A stretch of DNA of 64,000 bases. It comes from Domibacillus sp. DTU_2020_1001157_1_SI_ALB_TIR_016 (GTDB lineage: Bacteria > Bacillota > Bacilli > Bacillales > Domibacillaceae). The stretch is taken from assembly GCF_032341995.1 (NCBI RefSeq), contig NZ_CP135438.1:496001-560000 (forward strand), read 5' to 3'. The position numbers and the translations under genes are program-made. The notes beneath the pieces are model-generated. The model saw nothing but the letters and a program-made list of their open reading frames with translations, was not told the origin of the DNA and made no database searches. Positions 39,568 through 48,516 of this stretch are shown piece by piece. Position 1 is the stretch's first letter. Each line of letters opens with the position of its first letter.

Positions 39568-40803
39568 ATGGATCCAGTGGTTGGTCTGGATGTAGCCAAA
39601 GGTGAAAGTCAAGTTCAAGCGTTCTTGGAAAAAAAGAAGCCTTACAAAGGCAGTTTTAAAGTGGCACATACCCTTGAAGGACTAGAGAGCTTACACCAAT
39701 ACCTAAGAGAAATCGAAGACTTAACAGGAATTCGACCTCCGGTCGTTTTAGAGTCTACTGGGCATTATCATACACCCGTTGTTCAGTATTTCGAGGAAAA
39801 AGGTTATTTATTAATTATCATTAACCCACTCATCTCTTATCGAGCAAAGAACTCTTCTTTACGCAAAGTAAAGACGGATGTACTTGATGCTTATCATCTT
39901 TGTGAGCTGTATTATAAAGAGGATTTGGAGCCTCATAAAAAACGAGGAATCCAACTCTTAAATCTTCGTAATCTTACAAGACAACACGCAAATATAACAG
40001 GCATTTATGTACAAACAAAACTTCAATTTCAAGCAGTGCTCGACCAGGTATTCCCTGAGTATCGAGGCGTTTTTGGGGATTTATATTCAGGTGTTTCTTT
40101 ACTAACTCTATTGGAATATCCTACATCGGAAGATGTTTTGGCAACTGATGAAGCAGTGTTAACCAATAAAATCGATGAATTATGTAAAAGCCGTTCTAAG
40201 AATTGGGCAAATACTCAGGCAAAGAAGCTGATAGAAGCAGCAACTAGAAATCCCTTTCAGAAAAACCTATATCAAAGCCATATCCTCAGCATCGAAATGT
40301 ACATCAAAATGCTTATAGAGTACCAAAAGCATCTATCTAAGCTTGAAGATGAGATAGATGCTTTGGCAAAAGAAATGGAAGAATATAAGATTATCCAATC
40401 AATCCCTGGTATCGGAGAAAAAATCGCGGCAACGATTATTTCTGAAATTGGTGAGATTGATCGATTTAATCACCCTAAAAAGCTTGTAGCATTCGCTGGA
40501 ATCGATCCCAGTATCTATGAGTCTGGTCGATTTAAAGGCACTGTAAACCGGATTACGAAAAGAGGTTCAAGTAGATTACGTCATGCCTTGTATATGGCCG
40601 TTCGATGTGCCATCCGTGATTGTCGTAAAAAGAAAACAACGAATGAAATCATCCCGAGAAATAAGAAACTGCGTGAGTTCTATGATAAAAAACGGGAAGA
40701 AGGAAAGCCTTATAAAGTAGCTGTAATCGCATGTGCCAATAAGCTCTTACAGTGGATATATGCCCTTTTAAAAAGCTATTCCACATTCCAAGATATAGCT
40801 TAA
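39568..40803 (+). CDS. IS110-family DEDD transposase
   Basis: A 411-residue transposase. The N-terminal RuvC-like DEDD domain begins MDPVVGLDVAKGESQVQAFL (first Asp) and has VLESTGHYH and KVKTDVLDAY. The C-terminal Tnp20-type domain contains IIQSIPGIGEKIAATIISEI, FAGIDPSIYESGRFKG and the serine in TKRGSSRLRHALY. It carries out RNA-guided, recombinase-like transposition. GGAGGAG precedes the ATG. The gene is full-length and apparently intact, so the element may be active. Confidence 0.95.
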   Translation: MDPVVGLDVAKGESQVQAFLEKKKPYKGSFKVAHTLEGLESLHQYLREIEDLTGIRPPVVLESTGHYHTPVVQYFEEKGYLLIIINPLISYRAKNSSLRKVKTDVLDAYHLCELYYKEDLEPHKKRGIQLLNLRNLTRQHANITGIYVQTKLQFQAVLDQVFPEYRGVFGDLYSGVSLLTLLEYPTSEDVLATDEAVLTNKIDELCKSRSKNWANTQAKKLIEAATRNPFQKNLYQSHILSIEMYIKMLIEYQKHLSKLEDEIDALAKEMEEYKIIQSIPGIGEKIAATIISEIGEIDRFNHPKKLVAFAGIDPSIYESGRFKGTVNRITKRGSSRLRHALYMAVRCAIRDCRKKKTTNEIIPRNKKLREFYDKKREEGKPYKVAVIACANKLLQWIYALLKSYSTFQDIA

Positions 40804-40829
40804 ATAAGAAATAAAACAAAACCATACAA

Positions 40830-40864
40830 AACCTTCCAATTGTTTGAATTAGGAAGGTTATTTG
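40830..40864 (+). terminator. Hairpin after the transposase gene
   Basis: AACCTTCC and GGAAGGTT arms with an AATT/AATT inner pair, then ATTT; 27 bases after the stop. Confidence 0.6.
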
Positions 40865-40978
40865 GCATGGCTATTTTTAGTATAGCATGAACAATTTCAA
40901 GTTTTTATTGAAAAATGTTGACAAACTATTAGCTGGTTTAGTTTAAGTGCAAAACTTCACAAAATTAAAGTTTAAAAC

Positions 40979-41006
40979 AAGCAGCCCCTAAAAAAGTGGG
41001 GCTGCC
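40979..41006 (-). terminator. Terminator of the SDR gene
   Basis: GCAGCCCC and GGGGCTGC pair; the minus strand continues TTGTTTT. It lies about 20 bases after the SDR stop. Confidence 0.75.
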
Positions 41007-41026
41007 TCGTTACAACAGTTTTCTTT

Positions 41027-41767
41027 TTAGAGTTCTTGAATGGTTGGACGAACAATCATCTCATTAATCGCTACATCTGATGGTTGTTCAATGGCAAATG
41101 CAACGGAACGAGCAATGCTAGCAGGCTCGATTCCAATTTTGCTAACTTCAACGATTTCAGATTTTAATTCTAAATCCGAAATGGATTCTAATAATTCTGT
41201 AGTAATAGTTCCTGGCGAGATAATGGTTGTACGAATATTGTTGCTAGCCTCTTCTATACGAAGACCTTCTGTAATGGCACGTACAGCAAACTTTGTACCA
41301 CTATAAACGGCACTAGCAGGGAATACCAAGTGACCAGCTATGGAGGAAACGTTAATGATATGCCCTTCTTTTCTTTCTCTCATGGACGGAAGAACAGACG
41401 CAATACCATAAAGTACGCCCTTGATGTTAACATCAATCATCTTATCCCACTCATTGATTTTTTTCTGATGAACAGGTGATAGCGGCATTACTCCTGCATT
41501 ATTGACCATTACATCAATCTTTCCAAACTCTTTAAGAGCATAATCAGCTAACTCTTCCATTTGTTCATGTGAGGCAACATCCGTCACTTTATAAATAGCT
41601 TGCCCGCCATTATTTTGAATCTCTTCTTGTAATGTCTTTAATCGCTCTTCACGACGAGCCGCCAGTACCAGCTTCGCACCTTTAGATGCAAGTTCTTTTG
41701 CAGTAGCTTCTCCTATCCCACTAGACGCACCCGTAATAATAACAACCTTATCTTGAATATTGGACAT
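41027..41767 (-). CDS. SDR-family oxidoreductase
   Basis: A 246-residue classical short-chain dehydrogenase: TGASSGIGEATA cofactor loop, NNAGVMPLSP, INVSSIAG (Ser) and YSGTKFAVRA (Tyr/Lys). The Arg-rich AARREERLK segment suggests NADPH preference. It follows the old-yellow-enzyme gene by 62 bases, both on the minus strand, and should be under the same MerR-type control. Role: reduction of a reactive carbonyl or alcohol, by analogy to similar pairs. Confidence 0.88.
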   Translation of the reverse strand: MSNIQDKVVIITGASSGIGEATAKELASKGAKLVLAARREERLKTLQEEIQNNGGQAIYKVTDVASHEQMEELADYALKEFGKIDVMVNNAGVMPLSPVHQKKINEWDKMIDVNIKGVLYGIASVLPSMRERKEGHIINVSSIAGHLVFPASAVYSGTKFAVRAITEGLRIEEASNNIRTTIISPGTITTELLESISDLELKSEIVEVSKIGIEPASIARSVAFAIEQPSDVAINEMIVRPTIQEL

Positions 41768-41829
41768 ATAAATGACATCCTCTCTTAATAAAAATGCGAA
41801 AAAAACAGTTAAAATTTTTTATTACGATG

Positions 41830-42954
41830 TTATTCTTCAATCTTAAACCAAGGACCTGAAGCTTGAATTACATTCCAAAGTTTTTCTGGAAGCTCAAGCT
41901 CACTTACTTTTGAAGTCTTAATGGCTGTCTCAATTTCAGTTTCTTTTCCATTCTGAACCTTTTCTACCCAGTCTGGATTTATGATTAACGTATGACCAAT
42001 CGCTGCTAGAGATAGTCCCTTATCTAATGCAGATGCAACATCGTCAGCAGTTACCATGGAACCTGCAGCTATTACAGGAACTCTGCCGTTTACATGTTCA
42101 ACAATTAATTCAAGCCTTGTTTTTCCACCTTCTATGCCTCGTGGTTTTGAAGATACATCATCAAGTGATACATGGATGTAATCCAAATCCTGTTCAACCA
42201 GACGGTCAATTAATTCATAGGCATCTTCCATCCCATAACCGCCTTGTTCTTCAGGTGATATTCTGTATCCGAAAATAAACGGCTTTGTTGCATGATTTTT
42301 AATTACATTTTTCATTTCCTGAATGACTGCCAATGGGAAACGCAAGCGATTTTCTAGAGAGCCACCCCATTGGTCCTCACGTCTGTTAAAGAAAGGAGAG
42401 AAGAAGTTTTGAAGTAAAAACCCATGCGCTCCATGAATTTCAACACCATCAAACCCTGCTTCAATGGCCCGTCTGGTTGTTTCTCCAAACGCATGAATCA
42501 CTTCCATTATTTCATCGTGCGAAAGTTCTCTCGGCAATACGGAAGGAGCAAAGGCAGTCGCTTCCGTCTCCACAGCGCTGGAACTAACAATATCACCATT
42601 AGGCGTCAAGTCCGGTAGTGCTTTGTTGCCCGCATGAAAAATTTGAAGAATGGCAGGAGCTCCGCCACTTTTCGCTGCATTCGCCAATTTCCGTAGACTT
42701 GGAATAAATGAATCATCATATGCTGCGAATTCATTCGTAAAACCGATCCCATTTGGCTGAACATGCGTGCAGCCAGTTATAACAAGTCCTACTCCATTGA
42801 CTCTTCGTTTATAATATTTCACTTCTTCATCTGAAATAGTGTAATCGTCATTGCTTGCCCAAGTGGTCATTGGTGCCATAACGACCCTATTTTTAATGGT
42901 GATACCATTTTTAAATGTAAGGGACTCAAATAAGTTGCTGTATTTTCCGTTCAT
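41830..42954 (-). CDS. Old-yellow-enzyme family FMN oxidoreductase
   Basis: A 374-residue NADH:flavin oxidoreductase of the NemA/YqiG type, without the extra C-terminal domains of 2,4-dienoyl-CoA reductase. It shows NRVVMAPMTTWAS at the start of the barrel, FDGVEIHGAHGFLLQNFFSP (substrate His pair) and NRREDQWGGSLENRLRFPL. Such enzymes reduce electrophilic alkenes and nitro compounds. GAAAGAGG precedes the ATG. A MerR-type operator with 19-bp promoter spacing lies upstream, so induction by an electrophile is likely. Confidence 0.9.
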   Translation of the reverse strand: MNGKYSNLFESLTFKNGITIKNRVVMAPMTTWASNDDYTISDEEVKYYKRRVNGVGLVITGCTHVQPNGIGFTNEFAAYDDSFIPSLRKLANAAKSGGAPAILQIFHAGNKALPDLTPNGDIVSSSAVETEATAFAPSVLPRELSHDEIMEVIHAFGETTRRAIEAGFDGVEIHGAHGFLLQNFFSPFFNRREDQWGGSLENRLRFPLAVIQEMKNVIKNHATKPFIFGYRISPEEQGGYGMEDAYELIDRLVEQDLDYIHVSLDDVSSKPRGIEGGKTRLELIVEHVNGRVPVIAAGSMVTADDVASALDKGLSLAAIGHTLIINPDWVEKVQNGKETEIETAIKTSKVSELELPEKLWNVIQASGPWFKIEE

Positions 42955-43055
42955 ATTTTAACCTCTTTCAATGTGTTTTTTATACTCTTGTCAGTTTTGC
43001 ACTATTTTATAAAGGTTTATCATCCCTTCATGTATTTAAATGGTGCAAAAATAGG

Positions 43056-43086
43056 TTAATCCTTGGAGTGCACTCCAAGGCAAGTG
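43056..43086 (-). promoter_or_regulatory. MerR-type promoter/operator of the OYE gene
   Basis: CCTTGGAGTGCACTCCAAGG (43061-43080) is a perfect 20-bp palindrome. On the minus strand a TTGCCT and a TAACCT flank it with a 19-base spacer, the hallmark of MerR-activated promoters. Confidence 0.75.
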
Positions 43087-43175
43087 TTTTTTTATTTTTA
43101 CTTTTTCGATAAGCGAAGATTTCGAAGAAAGCTGTCTGTACGAGGTTTATCCAAAAGGAACAAACAACTAGCTGC

Positions 43176-43550
43176 TTAATTTTTGGAGAAACAGTCTCCT
43201 AATTCATTTTCGTAAAAAGTTATTTTATTATCCAGATGCTCCAAACTTCGGTGAAGCTTCTCCAACTCTTCCACTACTTTTTTGCGATGATTTTTAAGTA
43301 AAGCTAACCTTTCTTCCATTGTTGTATCTCCAACATGGCCCCACATGGCAAATTGTTTCATGTCTTTTAGTGGCATCCCCGTATTTTTTAAGTGAAGCAA
43401 AGATTCAATCCATAATTTATTCTCATCCGAGTAGACTCTGACATTGTTCTCGTCTCTGTTTACTTTTATTAACCCTTCTTTTTCATAAAACCTTAATGTA
43501 TGGTCGCTTAACCCAACGATTTTAGAAAATTCTCCAATAGAATATGTCAA
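43176..43550 (-). CDS. MerR-family regulator
   Basis: A 124-residue regulator: TYSIGEFSKIVGLSDHTLRF, then YEKEGLI (helix-turn-helix and wing), and a C-terminal coiled coil (LLKNHRKKVVEELEKLHRSL). I start at TTG 43550 since ATGGAGGCAATTAAA gives the ribosome site and MerR proteins begin at this point; the longer reading has no good site. It is of the AdhR/YraB size without a clear metal-binding Cys set, so it may sense reactive aldehydes or similar (inference). Its own promoter carries ACTTAGAGT-TT-ACTCTAAGT. Confidence 0.85.
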   Translation of the reverse strand: MTYSIGEFSKIVGLSDHTLRFYEKEGLIKVNRDENNVRVYSDENKLWIESLLHLKNTGMPLKDMKQFAMWGHVGDTTMEERLALLKNHRKKVVEELEKLHRSLEHLDNKITFYENELGDCFSKN

Positions 43551-43625
43551 TTTAATTGCCTCCATTAAATCTGGTATGTCTATATCTTCTTTCATTTTTA
43601 CTTTGTGACACAAAGTAAAAATAAT

Positions 43626-43645
43626 ACTTAGAGTTTACTCTAAGT
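43626..43645 (-). promoter_or_regulatory. MerR-type operator at the regulator's own promoter
   Basis: ACTTAGAGT-TT-ACTCTAAGT, perfect arms, overlapping TTGACT on the minus strand. It has the same xCTTxGAGT half-site as the OYE operator, so the regulator probably controls itself. Confidence 0.65.
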
Positions 43646-43879
43646 CAAGGGATTATACTTTGTCTTTCTATGATGCACTAACATTTTTAGATTAATTTGG
43701 TTTCGTCAGGCAATAAAAAAAGAAAACTCGCCATTACTACGAATTTTCCTTTTTATAGTTATCCCATTCCTTATTCCACTAAACTGCCCTATAGTGCAAT
43801 AAGAAAAGGCGACTATTCATGTTAAACAATCGCCCCCGTTTGTTTAAGTACACTTTTTCACAATCTTTGCTTTAAATAA

Positions 43880-43908
43880 GAAAAAAGCTGCCACAATGAC
43901 AGCCAGTT
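43880..43908 (-). terminator. Terminator of the monooxygenase-fold gene
   Basis: Minus strand GCTG and CAGC arms (GGCTGTCATTGTGGCAGC) followed by six T's. A similar GGCTG/CAGCC hairpin recurs near 44378. Confidence 0.55.
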
Positions 43909-43936
43909 ATAATTTAATATCTACGGCAGTTTAATT

Positions 43937-44251
43937 CTAATTAGATGAAATGCCCTTTCCGCCTTTTGTTATTAAAGTGCTGATTCTTTCCATACCAGTA
44001 ATAATTGGTTTCGCACGACTTATTAATGTTTGGGTAGCTTCGAGACTTAGAGACGCTTGATGGGCATCTTCATTTGCCCACACTTCATAAACATAAACAG
44101 AACTTGGTTCATTCTCGGAAATATTCACAAGATATATTTCGCATTCATCCAAATTCTTCAATGATTCTGCTGCTTCTAACAGAATATCAACCATTTTTTC
44201 TTTTTCGCCTTCTTGTACCATAAACTTGTTAAATAAACTAAATTTGCTCAT
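43937..44251 (-). CDS. Antibiotic biosynthesis monooxygenase (ABM) fold protein
   Basis: A 104-residue YgiN-like protein: SLFNKFMVQEGEKEKMVDIL, then EIYLVNISENEPSSVYVYEV and WANEDAHQASL (the ABM pattern W.....H..S). These small dimeric proteins act on quinones or other aromatics. It is near the MerR/OYE genes, which suits a role in quinone or electrophile stress. Confidence 0.82.
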   Translation of the reverse strand: MSKFSLFNKFMVQEGEKEKMVDILLEAAESLKNLDECEIYLVNISENEPSSVYVYEVWANEDAHQASLSLEATQTLISRAKPIITGMERISTLITKGGKGISSN

Positions 44252-44434
44252 ACCATCCTCCTTAATTTTGTCACCTGTTAAGTATTTCTATATCTAAATA
44301 CGCATCTCCTATTATTCCGATAAATAAAACTAATCAAAGCTTTTTGATTAACCTGCCCCGTGGCTGAATAAGAAAAGGCTGCCGAAATGACAGCCGAGAT
44401 ATTAAACAAAAGCATCCGTTATTTGAACAAAAAA

Positions 44435-44487
44435 TTAGCGCCGCATTCCCCTTCAAAATCTCCGATTTAGTGGGGGTTAGGCGCTAA
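44435..44487. other. Long imperfect hairpin
   Basis: TTAGCGCC (44435-44442) pairs with GGCGCTAA (44480-44487), with CCCC/GGGG further in. The 44252-44642 gap has no gene. The hairpin may be a terminator or the left end of the former TnpB element. Confidence 0.45.
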
Positions 44488-44642
44488 GGTCTTTATTCTT
44501 CTTGTTCTTCTATCTTTTTATTATACCGATTGCCGCTTCCTACTTATTATCATTCAGATTCTCTTTTCGTTTTACAATTGATTTCCATTTTGATACGATC
44601 AACCTATCATAAGGACTACACAATGGAAAGGAGGGTTTGATC

Positions 44643-45098
44643 ATGAAAGTTGCGAAGTCGCTGCTGCACAAAATTATAAACCAGACCGAAATCTTCAATG
44701 CTACGCTGGATATTTACAATGACGCTTTGGCTTATGTGATTGAGGTCATTGACAAAGAATTTGATGATACCGAACACCTGACAACAAAGTCGATTGTGCC
44801 GGCAGTGGAAAAACTGATTCACGCAACCAAATCAAACCCTCTTCCGAAATATAAAGAGTTTAACGAGCGTTTTTACAAGTTTCCGTCCTACTTCCGCAGG
44901 AAGCTTAACCAGCTGATGTTGTACTGTATTCAAGATAAGGGATGCTCCATCAAAATCTTTGATTTAGGTGGCGAGGTTCACTTAGAAATGAACTACAAGC
45001 AATCAGTTCATTTTTATGTAACAACCATTTTCTCCTCAACAATCAGCCCCCTTTACAAGTGGAAGAAAAATGAAAAAAGCCAGGCATTCGACGATTGA
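44643..45098 (+). pseudogene. IS605/IS1341-type TnpB remnant (N-terminus)
   Basis: The first 90 residues (MKVAKSLLHKIINQTEIFNA ... KYKEFNERFYKFPSYFRR) match the N-terminus of IS1341-type TnpB. After FPSYFRR the sequence no longer resembles TnpB and lacks the RuvC motifs and zinc finger; the frame ends at 45098 inside a terminator-like hairpin. So this is a deletion remnant of about 151 residues rather than an active nuclease. AAAGGAGGGTTTGATC keeps a good ribosome site, so a short peptide may still be made. Confidence 0.7.
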
Positions 45099-45117
45099 AT
45101 TGTCAAATGCCTGGCTT
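45078..45117. terminator. Bidirectional hairpin
   Basis: AAGCCAGGCATT and AATGCCTGGCTT form a 12-bp stem that overlaps the end of the TnpB remnant. Confidence 0.6.
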
Positions 45118-45184
45118 AGTTAAAACTATCTAGACTTTTTCAATGCCTCCATTATTTGAGGCGGGATGCTTGGAAATTACCGTA

Positions 45185-45385
45185 TTACTTTTGGAATCCG
45201 TTTAATTGCTGTTCAGCCATACGTACTAAACGTTTCGTGATTTCGCCGCCAACTGAACCGTTAGCGCGTGCTGTAGCGTCTGCACCTAGTTGTACACCGA
45301 ATTCTGATGCGATTTCGTACTTCATTTGGTCGATGGCTTGCTGTGCTCCTGGGGCGACTAGTTGATTAGTGTTGTTGTTTGGCAT
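45185..45385 (-). CDS. Alpha/beta-type small acid-soluble spore protein
   Basis: A 66-residue [24 protein letters not shown], then SEFGVQLG (site cut by the germination protease), [20 protein letters not shown] and a C-terminal helix. It coats and protects spore DNA. GGGAGATGAACAGTT precedes the ATG, and a sigma-G-like promoter lies upstream. It shows the host is a spore former. Confidence 0.96.
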   Translation of the reverse strand: MPNNNTNQLVAPGAQQAIDQMKYEIASEFGVQLGADATARANGSVGGEITKRLVRMAEQQLNGFQK

Positions 45386-45490
45386 AACTGTTCATCTCCC
45401 TTTTTTAATTGGCCGGGTACTAACGGAGTTGCACCGCTGCGATTGAATCGTCCGGACTGCCAGATGAAGAACCCGATGTGATTGTGTGAG

Positions 45491-45520
45491 TAGTATGTAT
45501 TAAATGTGGCACTTTATCCG
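45491..45520 (-). promoter_or_regulatory. Sigma-G-like promoter of the SASP gene
   Basis: Minus strand CGGATA, 17-base spacer, CATACTA. The -10 is an exact forespore (sigma-G) match and the -35 keeps 4 of 6. The rest of 45386-45766 shows no gene. Confidence 0.65.
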
Positions 45521-45766
45521 CGTTATTCGTATTTCAAGAAATATTTTTCATTAAAATATTTTCCAATAACCTCACATTTTGTAATGAAATAGTGAAAAAA
45601 AAATATGGGGGGGAGCAAGTGAAAGCAAAGTAGATGTTAACAGCAGGCATATTATTGTTGGCTGGCTTTAAACGATAGTGTTAATGTTTTTACAAAAGAA
45701 AAAAAGGACCAATTTTTGATCCTTTGCTTTATCCCTTCTTCAACTTAAGCACCCATTAGTTGAATA

Positions 45767-46021
45767 TCATTCGTATATACTTGAAGCATATAGTATGTCA
45801 GCAATAGTCTTCCAAGATGGTTGTTTAGGTACAGGTTGATCTGTATTCAAATAATATCCTTCCATATCATTAACCCAAGCCTCCATAGCTTCTAAATAAT
45901 CTTCAAGTGTTATATTCTCCCATTCATCCTTATTATTTTGTAAATCCATTCTCAAGTGTTTTATGAATTTGATTAAATCTTTTCTACTCTTTACGTTTTC
46001 TACTTTTTCATTTAATTCCAT
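45767..46021 (-). CDS. DUF7660-like protein
   Basis: An 84-residue protein with DEWENITLEDYLEAMEAWVN, then DMEGYY and PSWKTIADILYASSIYE, matching the DUF7660 family pattern (EWEN.tLe.yLEAm.aW). The function is unknown. It follows an AT-rich leader with no other gene. Confidence 0.7.
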   Translation of the reverse strand: MELNEKVENVKSRKDLIKFIKHLRMDLQNNKDEWENITLEDYLEAMEAWVNDMEGYYLNTDQPVPKQPSWKTIADILYASSIYE

Positions 46022-46552
46022 CTTTAAACCACCTTTTTATAATAAATTTCTCCAAAAGGTTAGGCTTTCCCTTATTCAACTATCCTGCTCCTTTAATTCA
46101 ATAAAAAAGAGATGCCACAACACCTTCCGTCCTTAAACATAAGACATTTTTACTTTCATGTAGCATCTCCTTCGAAAAGTAACTTCTTCTACTGATTTTC
46201 CCGCATTTCCTGGCAGCACGGCGACCCTGAAAATAAACACACATATGTAACATTCATACAAAATGAATTAAGAAGCCAGAATAGACATTGTGAAAACGGG
46301 CAGGATAACCGAAGATTCCGTTTCTTACAAAGGAAGTCAGACCGGCTAAACCAGGCTGTGGTAAAAATGATTTTTTACATGTGGTCAGTTTATAATTACT
46401 GATTTCAACAAAAGAAATACGCTTGAAAATAATGTAAAAATGCAAAAAAATGCTTCGCTTTTAAAATAAAGGTTTAGGGAGAATAAAACGAAGGAATTAG
46501 TACAGCATAAATTCCATACCACTACTCAAAAGAGAAAGGGACGAGTTCACTA
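46022..46552. other. Intergenic region
   Basis: No convincing gene. GAGATGC/GCATCTC arms at about 46105 and 46168 enclose a 55-base region that ends in T6 on the minus strand. A degraded-looking frame at 46254-46445 lacks a ribosome site. Confidence 0.4.
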
Positions 46553-47188
46553 ATGGCACAAGTTCTTTATATTACAGCACATCCGCATGATGAATCCAAC
46601 TCATTTAGTATGGCAGCGGGGCAGGCTTTTATTAACGCTTACCGAGAAGCAAACCAAGATGATGAAGTGACTCATCTTGATCTATACAAAGAAAACATTC
46701 CTCACATCGACAATGATGTTTTCAGCGGCTGGGGGAAACTCCAGGGAGGAAACGCATTTGATCAGTTATCCAGTGATGAGCAATCAAAAGTAGGCCGGCT
46801 GAATGAGCTGTCCGATCAGTTCGTGAAAGCTGATAAATATGTGTTCGTTACACCAATGTGGAACTTCTCGTTCCCTCCAGTGATGAAGGCCTATCTTGAT
46901 TCCGTTTGTGTGGCCGGCAAAACATTTAGATACACAGAACAAGGGCCAGTTGGTTTAATGACTGATAAAAAAGCGCTGCACATTCAGGCGCGTGGTGGTA
47001 TTTATTCAGAAGGACCAGCGGCTGATATGGAAATGGGCCACCGTTATATAAGCATTATTATGCAATTTTTCGGCGTCCCTTCTTTCGACGGGCTGTTTAT
47101 CGAAGGCCACAACCAGTTCCCAGACCGGGCGCAGGAAATTAAAGAAGCAGGAATCCAGCAGGCAAAAGAGCTGGCAAAATCGTTTTAA
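46553..47188 (+). CDS. azoR: FMN-dependent NADH:quinone oxidoreductase / azoreductase
   Basis: A 211-residue flavodoxin-fold enzyme of the AzoR family: [20 protein letters not shown] (FMN phosphate loop), [20 protein letters not shown] and [18 protein letters not shown]. It reduces quinones and azo compounds with NADH, as a protection against electrophiles. AGAAAGGGACGAGTTCACTA holds the ribosome site. Convergent with the AraC gene; a terminator lies between. Confidence 0.92.
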   Translation: MAQVLYITAHPHDESNSFSMAAGQAFINAYREANQDDEVTHLDLYKENIPHIDNDVFSGWGKLQGGNAFDQLSSDEQSKVGRLNELSDQFVKADKYVFVTPMWNFSFPPVMKAYLDSVCVAGKTFRYTEQGPVGLMTDKKALHIQARGGIYSEGPAADMEMGHRYISIIMQFFGVPSFDGLFIEGHNQFPDRAQEIKEAGIQQAKELAKSF

Positions 47189-47201
47189 TAAATATAATGA
47201 T

Positions 47202-47236
47202 AAAAAGCGGGAGCCAACAGGTTCCTGCTTTTTTAT
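47202..47236. terminator. Terminator between azoR and araC-type gene
   Basis: AAAAAGCGGGA and TCCTGCTTTTTT (one G-U) with a 12-base loop; works in both directions. Confidence 0.75.
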
Positions 47237-48417
47237 GATGAGGGGACTCCACTTTCCCGATATCTTTTGGGCGTCAAACCCGTGTGCTTCTTAAATACTT
47301 TTGTAAAGTAGCTCTGGTCCGTAAAATGAAGCCATGAACAAATATCTGCAATCGTATAGCTCGACAGAAGGAGGAGGCTTTCCGCTTCTTCGATGCGTGC
47401 TTTTTGAATCCATTCGCTGATTGACGTTCCTGTTTCTTTTTTAAAGCAGGACGATAAGTAAGAAGGAGACAATTTTACATAGTCAGCCAGATCCTTCAAG
47501 CGGATTTCATCATAAACGTGCTGAAGAATATAATGCTGGCACCGGGAGATAACAGAAGAAACGGCATTTGTTTTCGCTTCCTTTACACGATCCGCAAAAG
47601 TGCCAAGAGCATCTTCTATCAGTTGCTGTACCTGCCTTACATCATGCAAATCTTCTAAACGCTGAATGTATAGATCACTAAGGGTATATGCCAGCTCTGA
47701 ATCAAGCCCTCCATCCATCGCAGCCCTTGTTGCCATGGTGATCGAAGCAATCGCCAGGTTTTTCTGACTGCGCACATAACTGGACTTGGATAAAACTCCA
47801 TACTCTCCCCCATCTTCCGGACCTTCCTGTACAAGCTTAACCACTTCTCTCCTGACACCCTTTTTAATTGCATTCATCAGTTTTTTCTCATGGAATGGAT
47901 CATGATGAAATGACAATGATTGCTTGCGCCGTGACACAGGGGCAGCTGGATTTTCTACTGTAATCCCTATTTTCTTCTCGGCCACCTGCTCTTCCCGTCC
48001 ATGAATCATAAAATACGCAATGCGGGCTGCCGACTTTAATTCTCTTTTTGTTAACACGGGCAGCTGACGGTAGTAGTCGGCAAGCTTTGTCTGATTAGCG
48101 GTGAGATCATTAGTCAGACCCCCAAGGCGCAGATCATTCATTTCTTCATACAGGCAGGGACCGCCTGCCAGAATCAGGGTGTCACTTGCTTTAAAGTAAA
48201 AGAAATTCTCTAAGTATGTCGTTGTGTGCACATAAGGAAAATCAAGGATTTCAGGCGCTTCTGACAAAAAGCTGATAGGCGACGCAGCATATGGATGTGC
48301 CGGCAACGGAGCTTGGTCAAAGACGATTTCATTACGGTGATTGACGATAAAAACAGGCAGGCCAAAAGCTTCCCACAAAAGCCGGCAGACTGAAATAAGT
48401 TTTTCTATTTTTCTCAC
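47233..48417 (-). CDS. AraC-family regulator
   Basis: A 394-residue regulator with an N-terminal sensor part (FIVNHRNEIVFDQAPLPAHP ... ) and a C-terminal AraC helix-turn-helix pair: IRLKDLADYVKLSPSYLSSC and FTDQSYFTKVFKKHTGLTPK. It is divergent from the beta-glucosidase gene (gap of 99 bases), so that gene is its likely target and a beta-glucoside its likely signal. Confidence 0.85.
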   Translation of the reverse strand: MRKIEKLISVCRLLWEAFGLPVFIVNHRNEIVFDQAPLPAHPYAASPISFLSEAPEILDFPYVHTTTYLENFFYFKASDTLILAGGPCLYEEMNDLRLGGLTNDLTANQTKLADYYRQLPVLTKRELKSAARIAYFMIHGREEQVAEKKIGITVENPAAPVSRRKQSLSFHHDPFHEKKLMNAIKKGVRREVVKLVQEGPEDGGEYGVLSKSSYVRSQKNLAIASITMATRAAMDGGLDSELAYTLSDLYIQRLEDLHDVRQVQQLIEDALGTFADRVKEAKTNAVSSVISRCQHYILQHVYDEIRLKDLADYVKLSPSYLSSCFKKETGTSISEWIQKARIEEAESLLLLSSYTIADICSWLHFTDQSYFTKVFKKHTGLTPKRYRESGVPSS

Positions 48418-48516
48418 TCTTTCGTAAAAAATAACTAAAAATCAAAAAAATCTACCATCATTATACCTTTTATTTTTCTATCATAAAAACAGAAAATGAA
48501 ATGGAGGCGTTATGGC

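Larger units (their letters stand above)
39370..40830 (+). mobile_element. IS110-family insertion sequence (ends approximate)
   Basis: Contains the IS110 transposase and its structured 5' non-coding end. IS110 elements lack terminal inverted repeats, so the exact ends cannot be set by eye; the limits given are rough. It sits between the accessory set and the right metabolic block, at or near the right edge of the mobile region. Confidence 0.65.

Noticed and set aside
5950..44500. Complete ICE with integrase and att sites
   Set aside because: No tyrosine or serine recombinase, tRNA target or flanking direct repeat could be found by reading, so the element type and its borders stay undefined.
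44643..45098. Active TnpB RNA-guided nuclease
   Set aside because: The RuvC motifs and zinc finger are absent after about residue 90; only the N-terminus remains.
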